Of a stretch of DNA of 64,000 nucleotides, positions 1 to 7,989 are shown piece after piece. The notes under the pieces were generated by a model. That model saw nothing but the letters and a program-made list of their open reading frames with translations. It ran no database searches and was not told the DNA's origin. The position numbers and the translations under genes are program-made. Location of the stretch: NCBI GenBank assembly GCA_021776435.1, contig JAJFFW010000098.1, forward strand, positions 27,793-91,792, in the 5' to 3' direction. Position 1 is the stretch's first letter, and every line of letters starts with the position of its first letter. The DNA comes from Parvularculaceae bacterium. Lineage in GTDB: Bacteria; Pseudomonadota; Alphaproteobacteria; Caulobacterales; Parvularculaceae.

Positions 1-309
1 GGCGTTACGCCGTATGCTGCCGAACAGCTTGGCGATGTCGTCTTTGTCGAGTTGCCAGATGTGGGCAAGAGCTTTTCGCAAAATGATGATATGGCGGTGG
101 TCGAGTCCGTGAAAGCGGCGTCGGACGTCTATGCACCAATCTCTGGAGAGATCGTGGAGGTGAACGATGTGATTGTTGAAGAGCCGTCCAAGGTGAACGA
201 GGATCCGGCGGGTGAAGCGTGGTTTGTAAAGATGAGAGTAAGCGACTCAAGCCAACTTGATGCATTGATGGATGAAGCTGCGTATAAAGAATTTTTGGAG
301 AACGTCTGA
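1..309 (+). CDS. gcvH: Glycine cleavage system H protein, 5'-truncated by the window edge
   Basis: This is the lipoyl carrier that shuttles the aminomethyl group between the P, T and L proteins of the glycine cleavage complex. The reading frame is open from base 1, so the N-terminus lies outside the window. 102 residues are visible, about four fifths of a normal H protein. The lipoyl site is seen as VVESVKAAS, with the modified lysine at visible residue 38. The C-terminal part ([18 protein letters not shown]) is typical of GcvH. The stop codon overlaps the start of the next small ORF, and gcvPA and gcvPB follow, so this is the standard gcv operon. Confidence 0.96.
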   Translation, partial: GVTPYAAEQLGDVVFVELPDVGKSFSQNDDMAVVESVKAASDVYAPISGEIVEVNDVIVEEPSKVNEDPAGEAWFVKMRVSDSSQLDALMDEAAYKEFLENV

Positions 310-482
310 TGAAATCCTCCAAAAAGGATTATGCCGCCCTACTTCTGCCCGGCGTTGTTGCGGGTGGCATGCTTGTCACCGTGACAGACAATATCGCGAT
401 TCAGGTTGCGGCCTTGTTTGCGATTGGCGTTGCTATTGGGGTTATGCTGACGCAATTGTACTGTCGGCGCCGATGCCAATAA
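309..482 (+). CDS. Small two-helix membrane protein between gcvH and gcvPA
   Basis: A 57-residue ORF starts at an ATG that overlaps the gcvH stop codon (ATGA). A good ribosome site (GGAG, eight bases upstream) lies inside the gcvH end. After a short basic start (MKSSKKD) come two hydrophobic stretches, about residues 8-26 (YAALLLPGVVAGGMLVTV) and 29-51, and then a positively charged tail (CRRRCQ). This is the pattern of a small inner-membrane protein with two helices. I do not recognise a family. The coupling to gcvH argues that it is translated; a role in glycine cleavage cannot be claimed from position alone. Confidence 0.6.
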   Translation: MKSSKKDYAALLLPGVVAGGMLVTVTDNIAIQVAALFAIGVAIGVMLTQLYCRRRCQ

Positions 483-510
483 GTATGAATAGACTAGGAA
501 CAATAGCATT

Positions 511-1851
511 ATGAGATACCTGCCTCTTTCACCGGCTGACCGGGGCGTCATGCTTGATGTTGTAGGGATCGCGACAATCGATGATTTGTTCGCTGATATT
601 CCGGTAAGTGCACTCAATGCAAAATTTAATCTGCCTGAACATCAAGGTGAACTTGAAGTTGAGCGGTCGATGGGGGCAATGGCAGCAAAAAACAGAGCCG
701 CAGGTGCAGGGCCGTTCTTCGTTGGTTGCGGCGCTTACAAACATCATGTGCCGGCGACAGTTGACCACATTATCCAGCGGTCCGAATTCTTGACGGCCTA
801 CACGCCTTATCAACCGGAAATTGCGCAGGGTACGCTGCAATATCTGTTCGAGTTTCAGACGCAAGTTGCTGCGCTCACCGGGATGGAAGTCGCCAACGCC
901 TCAATGTATGACGGGTCAACAGGCTGCGCTGAAGCCGCGTTAATGGCGCGCCGTATAACGAAACGAAGGAAGCATATTCTGTCTGGTGCGCTGCACCCGC
1001 ATTACGCATCAGTAGTGCGCACGAGCTTGGAACTTCATGAGAACATAGTTGTTCCTGCGCCTATTGATATAAAGGGCACGGAAGATCTTGCTTCAATGAT
1101 TGATGCGGAAACCGCCTGCGTTATCGTACAAAATCCTGATGTTTTTGGGAACCTGCGTGATTTGTCATCACTGGCGGACGCCTGCCACGCGAATGGCGCT
1201 TTGCTTGTGGCGGTGGTCACCGAAGCCATTTCACTGGGCGCCGTCAAGAGTCCGGGCGAGATGGGAGCGGATATCGTTGTCGGGGAAGGTCAATCCATCG
1301 GTAATGCATTAAGCTTTGGCGGACCTTATGTTGGGCTCTTTGCAACCAGGCAAAAATATATACGGCAAATGCCGGGTCGGCTTTGTGGTGAGACCACGGA
1401 TATCGACGGCAAACGCGGCTACGTACTGACGCTTTCGACGCGTGAGCAGCACATACGGCGCGATAAAGCGACATCGAATATTTGCACCAATTCAGGCCTC
1501 TGCACCCTCGCCTTTACGATCCATATGACGCTGCTAGGCGAGAATGGGTTGCGTCGTCTTGCGATGCTCAATCATGAAGCGGCATGTAAAACGGCAGATA
1601 TGCTTGGCGGCGTTGATGGTGTTGAGGTTGTGAATAATGCCTATTTCAACGAGTTCACCTTGCGCCTGCCGACAAATGCTGTCGAAGTCGTCGATGCGCT
1701 CGCCGATAGAGGGATTCTGGCTGGTGTCCCTGGTGGACGTTTGTGGCCCGATGTTCCGGAGGCGGATAACCTTCTCATTGTCGCTGCGACGGAGTGCGCG
1801 ACTGAAGAAGATATTGATCGGTTTTCTGTTGCACTTGGGGAGGTGCTTTAA
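511..1851 (+). CDS. gcvPA: Glycine dehydrogenase (decarboxylating) subunit 1
   Basis: This is the N-terminal half of the split P protein. With GcvPB it forms the PLP-dependent decarboxylase that transfers the glycine methylamine group to lipoyl-GcvH. The 446 residues match the usual length. It opens with the family signature ([20 protein letters not shown]) and contains [32 protein letters not shown] and the [10 protein letters not shown] segment. The stop overlaps the start of gcvPB (TAATG), so the two subunits are translationally coupled and probably made in equal amounts. Confidence 0.97.
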   Translation: MRYLPLSPADRGVMLDVVGIATIDDLFADIPVSALNAKFNLPEHQGELEVERSMGAMAAKNRAAGAGPFFVGCGAYKHHVPATVDHIIQRSEFLTAYTPYQPEIAQGTLQYLFEFQTQVAALTGMEVANASMYDGSTGCAEAALMARRITKRRKHILSGALHPHYASVVRTSLELHENIVVPAPIDIKGTEDLASMIDAETACVIVQNPDVFGNLRDLSSLADACHANGALLVAVVTEAISLGAVKSPGEMGADIVVGEGQSIGNALSFGGPYVGLFATRQKYIRQMPGRLCGETTDIDGKRGYVLTLSTREQHIRRDKATSNICTNSGLCTLAFTIHMTLLGENGLRRLAMLNHEAACKTADMLGGVDGVEVVNNAYFNEFTLRLPTNAVEVVDALADRGILAGVPGGRLWPDVPEADNLLIVAATECATEEDIDRFSVALGEVL

Positions 1852-3380
1852 TGTCTAAGATAACCTTCACTGGAAACAAAGCGCTGCAAATAGAGGAGGC
1901 GCTCATTTTCGAGGTGAGTGATTTCTCGCGAACAGGCGTTGATCTTCCTGCGCCGACTGGGAAAACAACCCGTCTCGGCGGGGTCGCACGTGAATCCGCT
2001 ATTGGTCTCCCTGGCCTTTCCGAACCTGAGACCATGCGGCATTACGTGCGATTGTCTCAAAAGAACTATGCAATTGACATGGGACCGTTTCCGCTCGGGT
2101 CGTGCACGATGAAACACAATCCACGGCTCAACGAAAAAATGGCGAGGCTTCCCGGTTTTGGTGACATTCATCCTCTGCAACCTGAAAAGACCGTACAAGG
2201 TGCGTTAGAACTGATCGATACGCTGGCTTTCTGGTTAAAAGAGCTTACCGGAATGCCCGCAGTTGCAATGTCACCCAAGGCGGGCGCTCATGGTGAGCTT
2301 TGCGGCATGATGGCGATTAAAGCCGCACTGGAAGCGCGCGGGGAAAGCGCTACTCGAACGCGCGTCCTTGCGCCAGAATCATCTCACGGAACGAACCCAG
2401 CGACAGCGGCGCAATGCGGATTCACAGTTGATAACATTCCAGCGGATTCATCAGGGCGCATCGACCTTGAAGCGTTTCGCGCAAAACTGGGCCCGGACAT
2501 TGCCGGCGTAATGGTGACGAACCCGAATACGTGTGGTCTTTTTGAGCGTGATATCTGCGCTATATCTGAGGCTGTGCATGAGGCTGGCGGTTACTTCTAT
2601 TGTGACGGTGCTAATTTCAACGCAATAGCTGGTAAGGCGCGACCGGGTGACCTGGGCGTCGACGCCATGCATATTAATCTTCACAAAACATTCTCAACCC
2701 CGCATGGCGGCGGCGGGCCAGGCTCGGGCCCGACTGTGTTTTCAAAGTCGCTGGCGCCTTATGCCCCAGTGCCGAATGTGATTTCCGAGAACGGCGTGTA
2801 CCGCTTAGTAGAATCATTACAAGCGACGGGCAGTGAAGATGACGGCGTTAAGAGTTTTGGCCGCCTCACTGCCTTTCATGGCCAGATGGGCATGTTTGTA
2901 CGTGCTCTCGCTTACATGCTCAGTCATGGAATAGACGGAGTCGCTCAAGCGGCAGAGGACGCGGTGTTGAACGCCAATTACGTTCTGGCGCTCTTACGTA
3001 AGGAAATGACCCCAGCTTTTGATGGTTACTGCATGCATGAATGTTTGTTCGATGATCGATTCCTGAAGGGTACAGGCGTTGAGACACTCGACTTCGCGAA
3101 GGCCATGATTGATGAGGGGTATCATCCGATGACGATGTATTTCCCGCTTGTCGTTCATGGCGCCATGTTGATCGAACCAACGGAGTCTGAATCAAAACAC
3201 GAGCTGGATTTGTTTTGCGGTGCGTTGTTGTCTCTCGCTAAACGCGCCAAGGCTGGAGAGGTGGATGCCTTCCGGGCTGCACCGGAGCATTCACCGTGCC
3301 GTCGTCTCGATGAAACTACTGCGGCCAGGAAACCGATCCTGCGTTGGACACCTCCACCAACTGTGAACGAAGTCGAGTAA
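1851..3380 (+). CDS. gcvPB: Glycine dehydrogenase (decarboxylating) subunit 2
   Basis: This is the PLP-binding half of the split glycine decarboxylase, 509 residues. The cofactor lysine is in INLHKTFSTPHGGGGPGSGP, and the family motif YPLGSCTMKYNP is seen as FPLGSCTMKHNP. The C-terminal region has the conserved HEC segment and YHPMTMYFPLVVHGAMLIEPTE-like sequence. It is the last gene of the gcv operon in this window. The next gene is convergent and begins only 9 bases after the stop, so the two transcripts must end within or close to each other's genes. Confidence 0.97.
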   Translation: MSKITFTGNKALQIEEALIFEVSDFSRTGVDLPAPTGKTTRLGGVARESAIGLPGLSEPETMRHYVRLSQKNYAIDMGPFPLGSCTMKHNPRLNEKMARLPGFGDIHPLQPEKTVQGALELIDTLAFWLKELTGMPAVAMSPKAGAHGELCGMMAIKAALEARGESATRTRVLAPESSHGTNPATAAQCGFTVDNIPADSSGRIDLEAFRAKLGPDIAGVMVTNPNTCGLFERDICAISEAVHEAGGYFYCDGANFNAIAGKARPGDLGVDAMHINLHKTFSTPHGGGGPGSGPTVFSKSLAPYAPVPNVISENGVYRLVESLQATGSEDDGVKSFGRLTAFHGQMGMFVRALAYMLSHGIDGVAQAAEDAVLNANYVLALLRKEMTPAFDGYCMHECLFDDRFLKGTGVETLDFAKAMIDEGYHPMTMYFPLVVHGAMLIEPTESESKHELDLFCGALLSLAKRAKAGEVDAFRAAPEHSPCRRLDETTAARKPILRWTPPPTVNEVE

Positions 3381-3389
3381 GCATGTCCT

Positions 3390-4544
3390 TCACCATGCCC
3401 GGTCTTGTGCGATGGCTTTTTGTGGCGGTGATTTGAAGAAACGGTCGCCAAGGCGTCTGGTCAAATTAAGTCCGGGTTTTTCGATCCATTTATGAATACA
3501 AAATGCGGTCACAAGTCCTGCGGTTGTTGCGAGGCAGATCAAGATTATATTGTCGAACCAACCCGGTCCGGCGATGAGAGAGATGAGCTTTCCAATGACC
3601 AGTACGACAGGCAGATGGATGAGGTAAAGTGAATAGGAGGCGTCACCTGTGCGCCGCAACCAATGGGGCGCCGTCGTTCTGGATTCCGTTTCGAGTGTGA
3701 TTGCGCCATAAAGGACGAGCGTGAAGGGCGGAAGAAACAAGAGCACCCGAAGATGCTGATCCTCGAAGACGCCGGGGTAGAGCTGATGTGCAAATAACGC
3801 GGTGGGGAGGGCCAACCAAGCGACACCGAGAGCGAAGGTAAGCATTCCAAATCGGGCCGGCCAACGCCGAACAATAAAGGCGATAGCACATCCTGCAATG
3901 AACTCGAATGTCAGCGGGCTGAAAGCAATTGCCGTCCAGGCGTTCACTGACCGCCACCCTAATGCATCACCGGCCGCGATCAACACCGCCCATCCAACAA
4001 TCAAAAACGGCAGTGCACGGCGTGGAAATAAAACAAATAGCGAAAAGACCGCATAGAAATAAACTTCGTGAACTAATGTCCAGCCTACTGTCAGAATAGG
4101 GAAAGCCTTATCAGGGAGTAAGAAGGCCGAGGCAAAGGGGTTTACGATTGCCGTGTCTTCACCGAAGAAATATTTTTTGCCTGCATAGAGAACGAGCAGG
4201 AGCAGGGTCGCGACCCAATATAATGGGTAGATCCGTGCTCCCCGATTAAACAAAAATCGGCTGCTTGATCGGATGCCTCCACTCATTGCACTGGCGACGT
4301 GCACCATCACGAAGCCACTGATCACAAAAAATAAATCGACCCCGGCAACACCCATACGGAACCCATAAAAGAGAAGCTCGCCGCCGCCGCCATAATCAAT
4401 TTCGGCGCCTTTGATGTGCGCAGCGAAGACGAGAAGCGCTGCGACTCCCCTCAAAGCCTGGATATTCTCGATCTGTTTTTTTTTCAAAACCGGTCCGCCA
4501 GTGCAAGCTGCCATGTGAACGCTACAGAGTTTTCTCAGCCTCAT
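3390..4544 (-). CDS. Acyltransferase family 3 (OafA/YrhL-like) membrane protein
   Basis: This is a multi-pass inner-membrane acyltransferase of the type that O-acetylates cell-surface sugars or lipids. It shows the family hallmarks: IQALRGVAALLVFAAHI at the N-terminus (R and H of the catalytic region), FFVISGFVM, WTLVHEVYFYAVFSLF, and late SYSLYLIHLPVV. Hydrophobic segments run almost throughout its 384 residues. The start is uncertain. The ATG at 4544 has no clear ribosome site, while a TTG at 4487 (giving MKKKQIENIQALRG) follows GGCGGA and fits the family N-terminus better. The substrate cannot be inferred from the neighbours. Confidence 0.85.
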   Translation of the reverse strand: MRLRKLCSVHMAACTGGPVLKKKQIENIQALRGVAALLVFAAHIKGAEIDYGGGGELLFYGFRMGVAGVDLFFVISGFVMVHVASAMSGGIRSSSRFLFNRGARIYPLYWVATLLLLVLYAGKKYFFGEDTAIVNPFASAFLLPDKAFPILTVGWTLVHEVYFYAVFSLFVLFPRRALPFLIVGWAVLIAAGDALGWRSVNAWTAIAFSPLTFEFIAGCAIAFIVRRWPARFGMLTFALGVAWLALPTALFAHQLYPGVFEDQHLRVLLFLPPFTLVLYGAITLETESRTTAPHWLRRTGDASYSLYLIHLPVVLVIGKLISLIAGPGWFDNIILICLATTAGLVTAFCIHKWIEKPGLNLTRRLGDRFFKSPPQKAIAQDRAW

Positions 4545-4567
4545 AAAGCGTACACATGCTCATGTGG

Positions 4568-5167
4568 TTATGGCCGTTGTCGCACTCGAGAGGGGGTGGG
4601 GTTAAATCCGCCCGCTTTAAGAAAGGTTGCTTCTTCAGGGCGCATTGTGCGCCCCATGGTCGGGTTTCGATGCGGAAAGCGTCCGAACCGTGCGATAATA
4701 TCGCGGTGTTCCTGGGCATGGCGAAGGTTTGATGAGCCGGGCATGCGTGTTTTGAATAGCGCTACGCACTTGTCTTGATCGGCAAGATTTTCTGAATGCA
4801 TATACGTCATATAGAAAAACGGTTGGCGGGCAATCGGTGCGATCATATCGAAACGCCTGCCGATGGCGTCATTCGACAGATATCGCGCTTTTTCATCATA
4901 CGCATAGGCTTGAGCGCGGCCCCGAAAGAGGTTTCGTGAAAATTGATCGAGAATAATGATCAATGCCAGCGCCCCACCTGGACGCACGCGCCATGCATCG
5001 AGTCGTCCGGCGCAGGCTTCGGCGTGGAGTTGAGAAAACCGTTTTCTGATTTCGTCGTCGAATGAAGCACTGGTCCAGAACCATTTTCTGGGACCTGCTT
5101 CCTTAAACCAAAATTCGAGTACAGCTGTTTCTGCAGCAAGGTGCGTCTTATAGAAGCCGCCGAACAT
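4568..5167 (-). CDS. DUF924 family protein
   Basis: This 199-residue soluble protein of the DUF924 family is widespread in proteobacteria and has no established function; members have a helical repeat fold. Recognisable family blocks are VLEFWFKEAGPRKWFW near the N-terminus, LIIILDQFSRNLFRG, FFYMTYMHSENLADQDKCVALF and DIIARFGRFPHRN. It lies directly downstream of the ATP synthase b subunit gene with a gap of only 6 bases, so it is probably cotranscribed with the F0 operon, although I see no functional reason for this. Confidence 0.88.
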   Translation of the reverse strand: MFGGFYKTHLAAETAVLEFWFKEAGPRKWFWTSASFDDEIRKRFSQLHAEACAGRLDAWRVRPGGALALIIILDQFSRNLFRGRAQAYAYDEKARYLSNDAIGRRFDMIAPIARQPFFYMTYMHSENLADQDKCVALFKTRMPGSSNLRHAQEHRDIIARFGRFPHRNPTMGRTMRPEEATFLKAGGFNPTPSRVRQRP

Positions 5168-5173
5168 CGACCG

Positions 5174-5737
5174 TTAATTGAGTTTTGATCGAATGCCGGC
5201 GATAGACTTATCAATCAGTGCTGTTTGAGCGCCGGAGTCCATCCGCTCTCGGATAACATTTTTCGCAGCGGCTATTGCGAGATTTGCCGCCTGATTGCGA
5301 ACCTCTGCGATCGCCTGCGCTTCAGCGCGGGTAATTTTGTCCGCCGCCGCTTTGGTTCGGCGTTCAATTTGTTCGTTGATCTTCTCGCGCGCTTCTTCTC
5401 TGAGACGCTGTGCGTCACGCTTTGCTTGTGTGATAATGCTTTGAGCTTCTTCTTCAACTTCGCGTTGGCGACGCTGATACTGCGCTAATATCTCCTGAGC
5501 TTCCTCACGAAATGACCTGGCTTGGTTAAGTTCATCGGCAATACGGTTTTGGCGTTTGTCTAAAGCGCCGGTAATCGCCTTATGTGCGCCCAGGCGCCAA
5601 AACAATCCCATCACCACTAGAAACGCCAGAAGCGTCCAGAAGCTGAGGTCTTGAAACAAATTATAGCGATCGTGAGAAGCGACTGCGCCGTGCGCTCCTT
5701 GAGTGGCGAGTGCGACGATGGTGGCGAGGGGTTGCAT
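5174..5737 (-). CDS. atpF: ATP synthase F0 subunit b
   Basis: This is one of the two stalk proteins of the F0 sector that join the membrane part of the ATP synthase to F1. It has one N-terminal membrane helix (about residues 31-50, FWTLLAFLVVMGLFWRLGA) followed by a long charged coiled coil rich in Q, E, R and A. Length is 187 residues. It is the last F0 gene of the operon and follows the b' gene by 18 bases. Separate b and b' genes are typical of alphaproteobacteria and photosynthetic bacteria. Confidence 0.93.
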   Translation of the reverse strand: MQPLATIVALATQGAHGAVASHDRYNLFQDLSFWTLLAFLVVMGLFWRLGAHKAITGALDKRQNRIADELNQARSFREEAQEILAQYQRRQREVEEEAQSIITQAKRDAQRLREEAREKINEQIERRTKAAADKITRAEAQAIAEVRNQAANLAIAAAKNVIRERMDSGAQTALIDKSIAGIRSKLN

Positions 5738-5755
5738 AGGGCGTAACTCTCTGCG

Positions 5756-6307
5756 TTAGATTTTTACAGCGTCAACGGCCGCAGTCGCCGCATCGCGCGA
5801 AGGGGCTTCGTCGAGCAGGGCTTGAACAATTGCCTGGGTCGTATCGATCGCGGCTTCACGGACCGCCTGCGCCGCGTTGCTTTTCATTGCGGTGATCTGT
5901 TTTTCGGCTGCGTCGATATCAGCGTTTAGCGTTTTTTCCATTTCGGCGTGCAGGGTGTTGATCTCGGCGCCAACCCCTGCGCGGGTGTCAGATGCGATCG
6001 CCTGGGCTTTTCCCCGAGCATTAGCGAGCTCTTTCTCGTAAGCATTTTGCGCGTCTTCTGCTTGTCCCTTGAACTCAGCGGCCTGATCGAGATCGTCGGC
6101 GATACGGTCGCGGCGTTCCTCGATCATACCGCCAATTCGCGGCAGAAAATGAGTCGCCATCAACGCGAATAGTGCGCCAAAAGTCACGGTCAGCCAGAAT
6201 AGCTGACTTGGCCACGTCGACATGTCGAGTTGTGGCAAGCCAGCCGTTTCGCCACCATGGGCTTGTGTGGCGGTGACTGTGGCAACTGTCAGTATGAGGG
6301 TGGACAA
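5756..6307 (-). CDS. atpF2: ATP synthase F0 subunit b' (second b-type stalk subunit)
   Basis: This is the partner of subunit b in the heterodimeric peripheral stalk. It is 183 residues long. An N-terminal segment rich in T and A is followed by LDMSTWPSQLFWLTVTFGALFALM, the typical start of b' proteins, then LPRIGGMIEERRDRIADDLDQA and a long coiled coil. The order c, b', b after subunit a is the standard alphaproteobacterial F0 arrangement. The two stalk proteins share little sequence, as usual for this pair. Confidence 0.93.
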   Translation of the reverse strand: MSTLILTVATVTATQAHGGETAGLPQLDMSTWPSQLFWLTVTFGALFALMATHFLPRIGGMIEERRDRIADDLDQAAEFKGQAEDAQNAYEKELANARGKAQAIASDTRAGVGAEINTLHAEMEKTLNADIDAAEKQITAMKSNAAQAVREAAIDTTQAIVQALLDEAPSRDAATAAVDAVKI

Positions 6308-6345
6308 GGCCAGCCTCCTTTCGCGAGGCTTGATGCGTCGATGAT

Positions 6346-6573
6346 TTAGAACGCGTAGAGAATGATCATTGAAATCGCGAAGCCGAGCAGGCCGGTGAAT
6401 TCCGTCAAAGCAAAGGCGAGCAACATGGTTTGTTGGTTCGCAGCCGCTGCGGAAGGATTACGGAATGCACCCGAAAGAAAGTTACCGAAGATCAAGCCAA
6501 GACCCACGCCAGCGCCTGCGAGCGGTATGGCTGCTAGACCGCCGCCGATAAGTTTTGCTGCTTCAGCGTCCAT
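6346..6573 (-). CDS. atpE: ATP synthase F0 subunit c
   Basis: This is the proton-binding subunit of the rotor ring. It is 75 residues, forming a two-helix hairpin. The first helix carries GAGVGLGLIFGNFL and the second carries the ion-binding glutamate in LLAFALTEFTGLLGFAISMIILYAF. The proton-carrying carboxylate is E61. No sodium-site signature is seen, so this is a proton-type ring. An ATG with a ribosome site (AGGAG, in the complement of the bases just above 6573) fixes the start. Confidence 0.96.
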   Translation of the reverse strand: MDAEAAKLIGGGLAAIPLAGAGVGLGLIFGNFLSGAFRNPSAAAANQQTMLLAFALTEFTGLLGFAISMIILYAF

Positions 6574-6654
6574 TTTAGAACTCCTATATATCTTGAGCCG
6601 TTGATCCCTTATTCGCGGTCGGCCCTTTGGCCGCGAGGGAAACTTAAAACCGAA

Positions 6655-7461
6655 TTAGTGATCGCCCGCATGCACGGCGTCGTTAAGATAAATGCAGGTC
6701 AAAATCGCGAAGACGTAGGCTTGTAGAGCGGCAACCAGAAATTCAAGCATGGTGACGGCTACAGCGCCAAGAAATGGCGCAATCCCAAGCAATGAGATGA
6801 AACCCCCGGCCCCGATTAGCGAAATTACGAAGCCGGCAAACAGCTTCAAGATGATATGGCCTGCAAACATGTTGGCGAAAAGACGGACAGCCAGGCTAAT
6901 CGGACGCGATAGGAACGAAATAACTTCGATGGGCACCAGAAGCGGCATCAGCCACAAAGGCAATCCTGACGGGGCAAACAGTTTCAAAAAACCGAACCCA
7001 TTTTTGTAAAAGCCATAGACGACCACGATGGCAATCGTAAGCATGGCGAGCGCTAGCGTGACGATCAGATGACTTGTTGTCGTGAATGTGTGCAGCGCAT
7101 GAGGCATGCCGGGCAGCGAAGGAATCAGGCCGAAAAAATTCGCCACCAGAATGAAAATGAAAAGCGAAAAGACATACGGGAAAAATTTACGCCCTTCTGG
7201 TCCAATCGTGTCTCTCACTAAATCAAAAACGAATTCGTAAAGGACTTCAGCGATTGACTGCGAGCGACCAGGAATAAGGGCGCGCCCGCGAGTGGCGAAG
7301 AGGAAGAAAAGCAAAGTCGCGCTGACCCCTATCACCATCCACATAGCGGAGTTCGTGAAGGAGACATCTAGGTCGCCGAACGAAAGCGGCACAATTCGAG
7401 TAACCTCAAACTGCTCCATTGGGCCGGCTGCTTTGAAGTTGGAAACCCCGTATTCCATCAT
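6655..7461 (-). CDS. atpB: ATP synthase F0 subunit a
   Basis: This is the stator subunit that forms the two proton half-channels against the c ring. It has 268 residues and several membrane helices. Conserved regions are FSLFIFILVANFFGLIPSLPG and the penultimate helix with the essential arginine in SRPISLAVRLFANMFAGHIILKL. The C-terminus has AVTMLEFLVAALQAYVFAILTCIYLNDA. It sits between atpI and atpE, the normal order. Confidence 0.96.
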   Translation of the reverse strand: MMEYGVSNFKAAGPMEQFEVTRIVPLSFGDLDVSFTNSAMWMVIGVSATLLFFLFATRGRALIPGRSQSIAEVLYEFVFDLVRDTIGPEGRKFFPYVFSLFIFILVANFFGLIPSLPGMPHALHTFTTTSHLIVTLALAMLTIAIVVVYGFYKNGFGFLKLFAPSGLPLWLMPLLVPIEVISFLSRPISLAVRLFANMFAGHIILKLFAGFVISLIGAGGFISLLGIAPFLGAVAVTMLEFLVAALQAYVFAILTCIYLNDAVHAGDH

Positions 7462-7521
7462 CTCAATCTCTTCCTCACGATCGCTATCCAGAGCGACCGG
7501 TTGATCCCGCTCATGTAGTGA

Positions 7522-7839
7522 TTATCCGTCATCGGACGGCGTCTCACTGTTATTAAAGGTGCGGAAGACATTCAAGACGCCCGCCGCAAATCCTAACGCT
7601 ATGCCAATCAGAAGAAGCCATGGCGTCGTTCCGAGCAGCCTGTCGAACAACAATCCGAGCAGGACACCGATAAATAAGCCTGCAAGCAAATCCGCTGTGA
7701 CGCGCAACGCGCGTCCCATCGCTGCACCGCCTGATCCACTCGATGTTTCTGCGCCCGATTCTTCGCCGCGAACGGCTTTCAAACGGTCGCCGAAGTCATC
7801 CAGCGAAGGCGGATCTTGCTTGTCGGCGTTATTCGCCAT
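7522..7839 (-). CDS. atpI: AtpI-type ATP synthase accessory protein
   Basis: This small membrane protein is encoded at the head of the F0 operon; the family is thought to help assemble the c ring or to handle magnesium. The start was chosen at the ATG giving MANNADKQDPPSLDDFGDRL, about 105 residues; a longer frame upstream (to 7920) lacks family character. An acidic soluble N-terminus is followed by two membrane helices, LRVTADLLAGLFIGVLLGLLFDR and PWLLLIGIALGFAAGVLNVFRTF. The conserved GLLFDRLLGTTPWLLLIG segment is typical. Confidence 0.88.
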   Translation of the reverse strand: MANNADKQDPPSLDDFGDRLKAVRGEESGAETSSGSGGAAMGRALRVTADLLAGLFIGVLLGLLFDRLLGTTPWLLLIGIALGFAAGVLNVFRTFNNSETPSDDG

Positions 7840-7989
7840 GTAGCATGCCCGAAGAGAAGCGCAACGAATGCCGCGCCTGAAATTCGCGCGGAACTTAACG
7901 ACGGTGCTGCGGCGCGTCAAGCAAGGGATTTAAAGAATAAGCCATTGAAGGAAAAGAGTTTTTTGCGGTGCGGCGAGACGACGCTGTGA

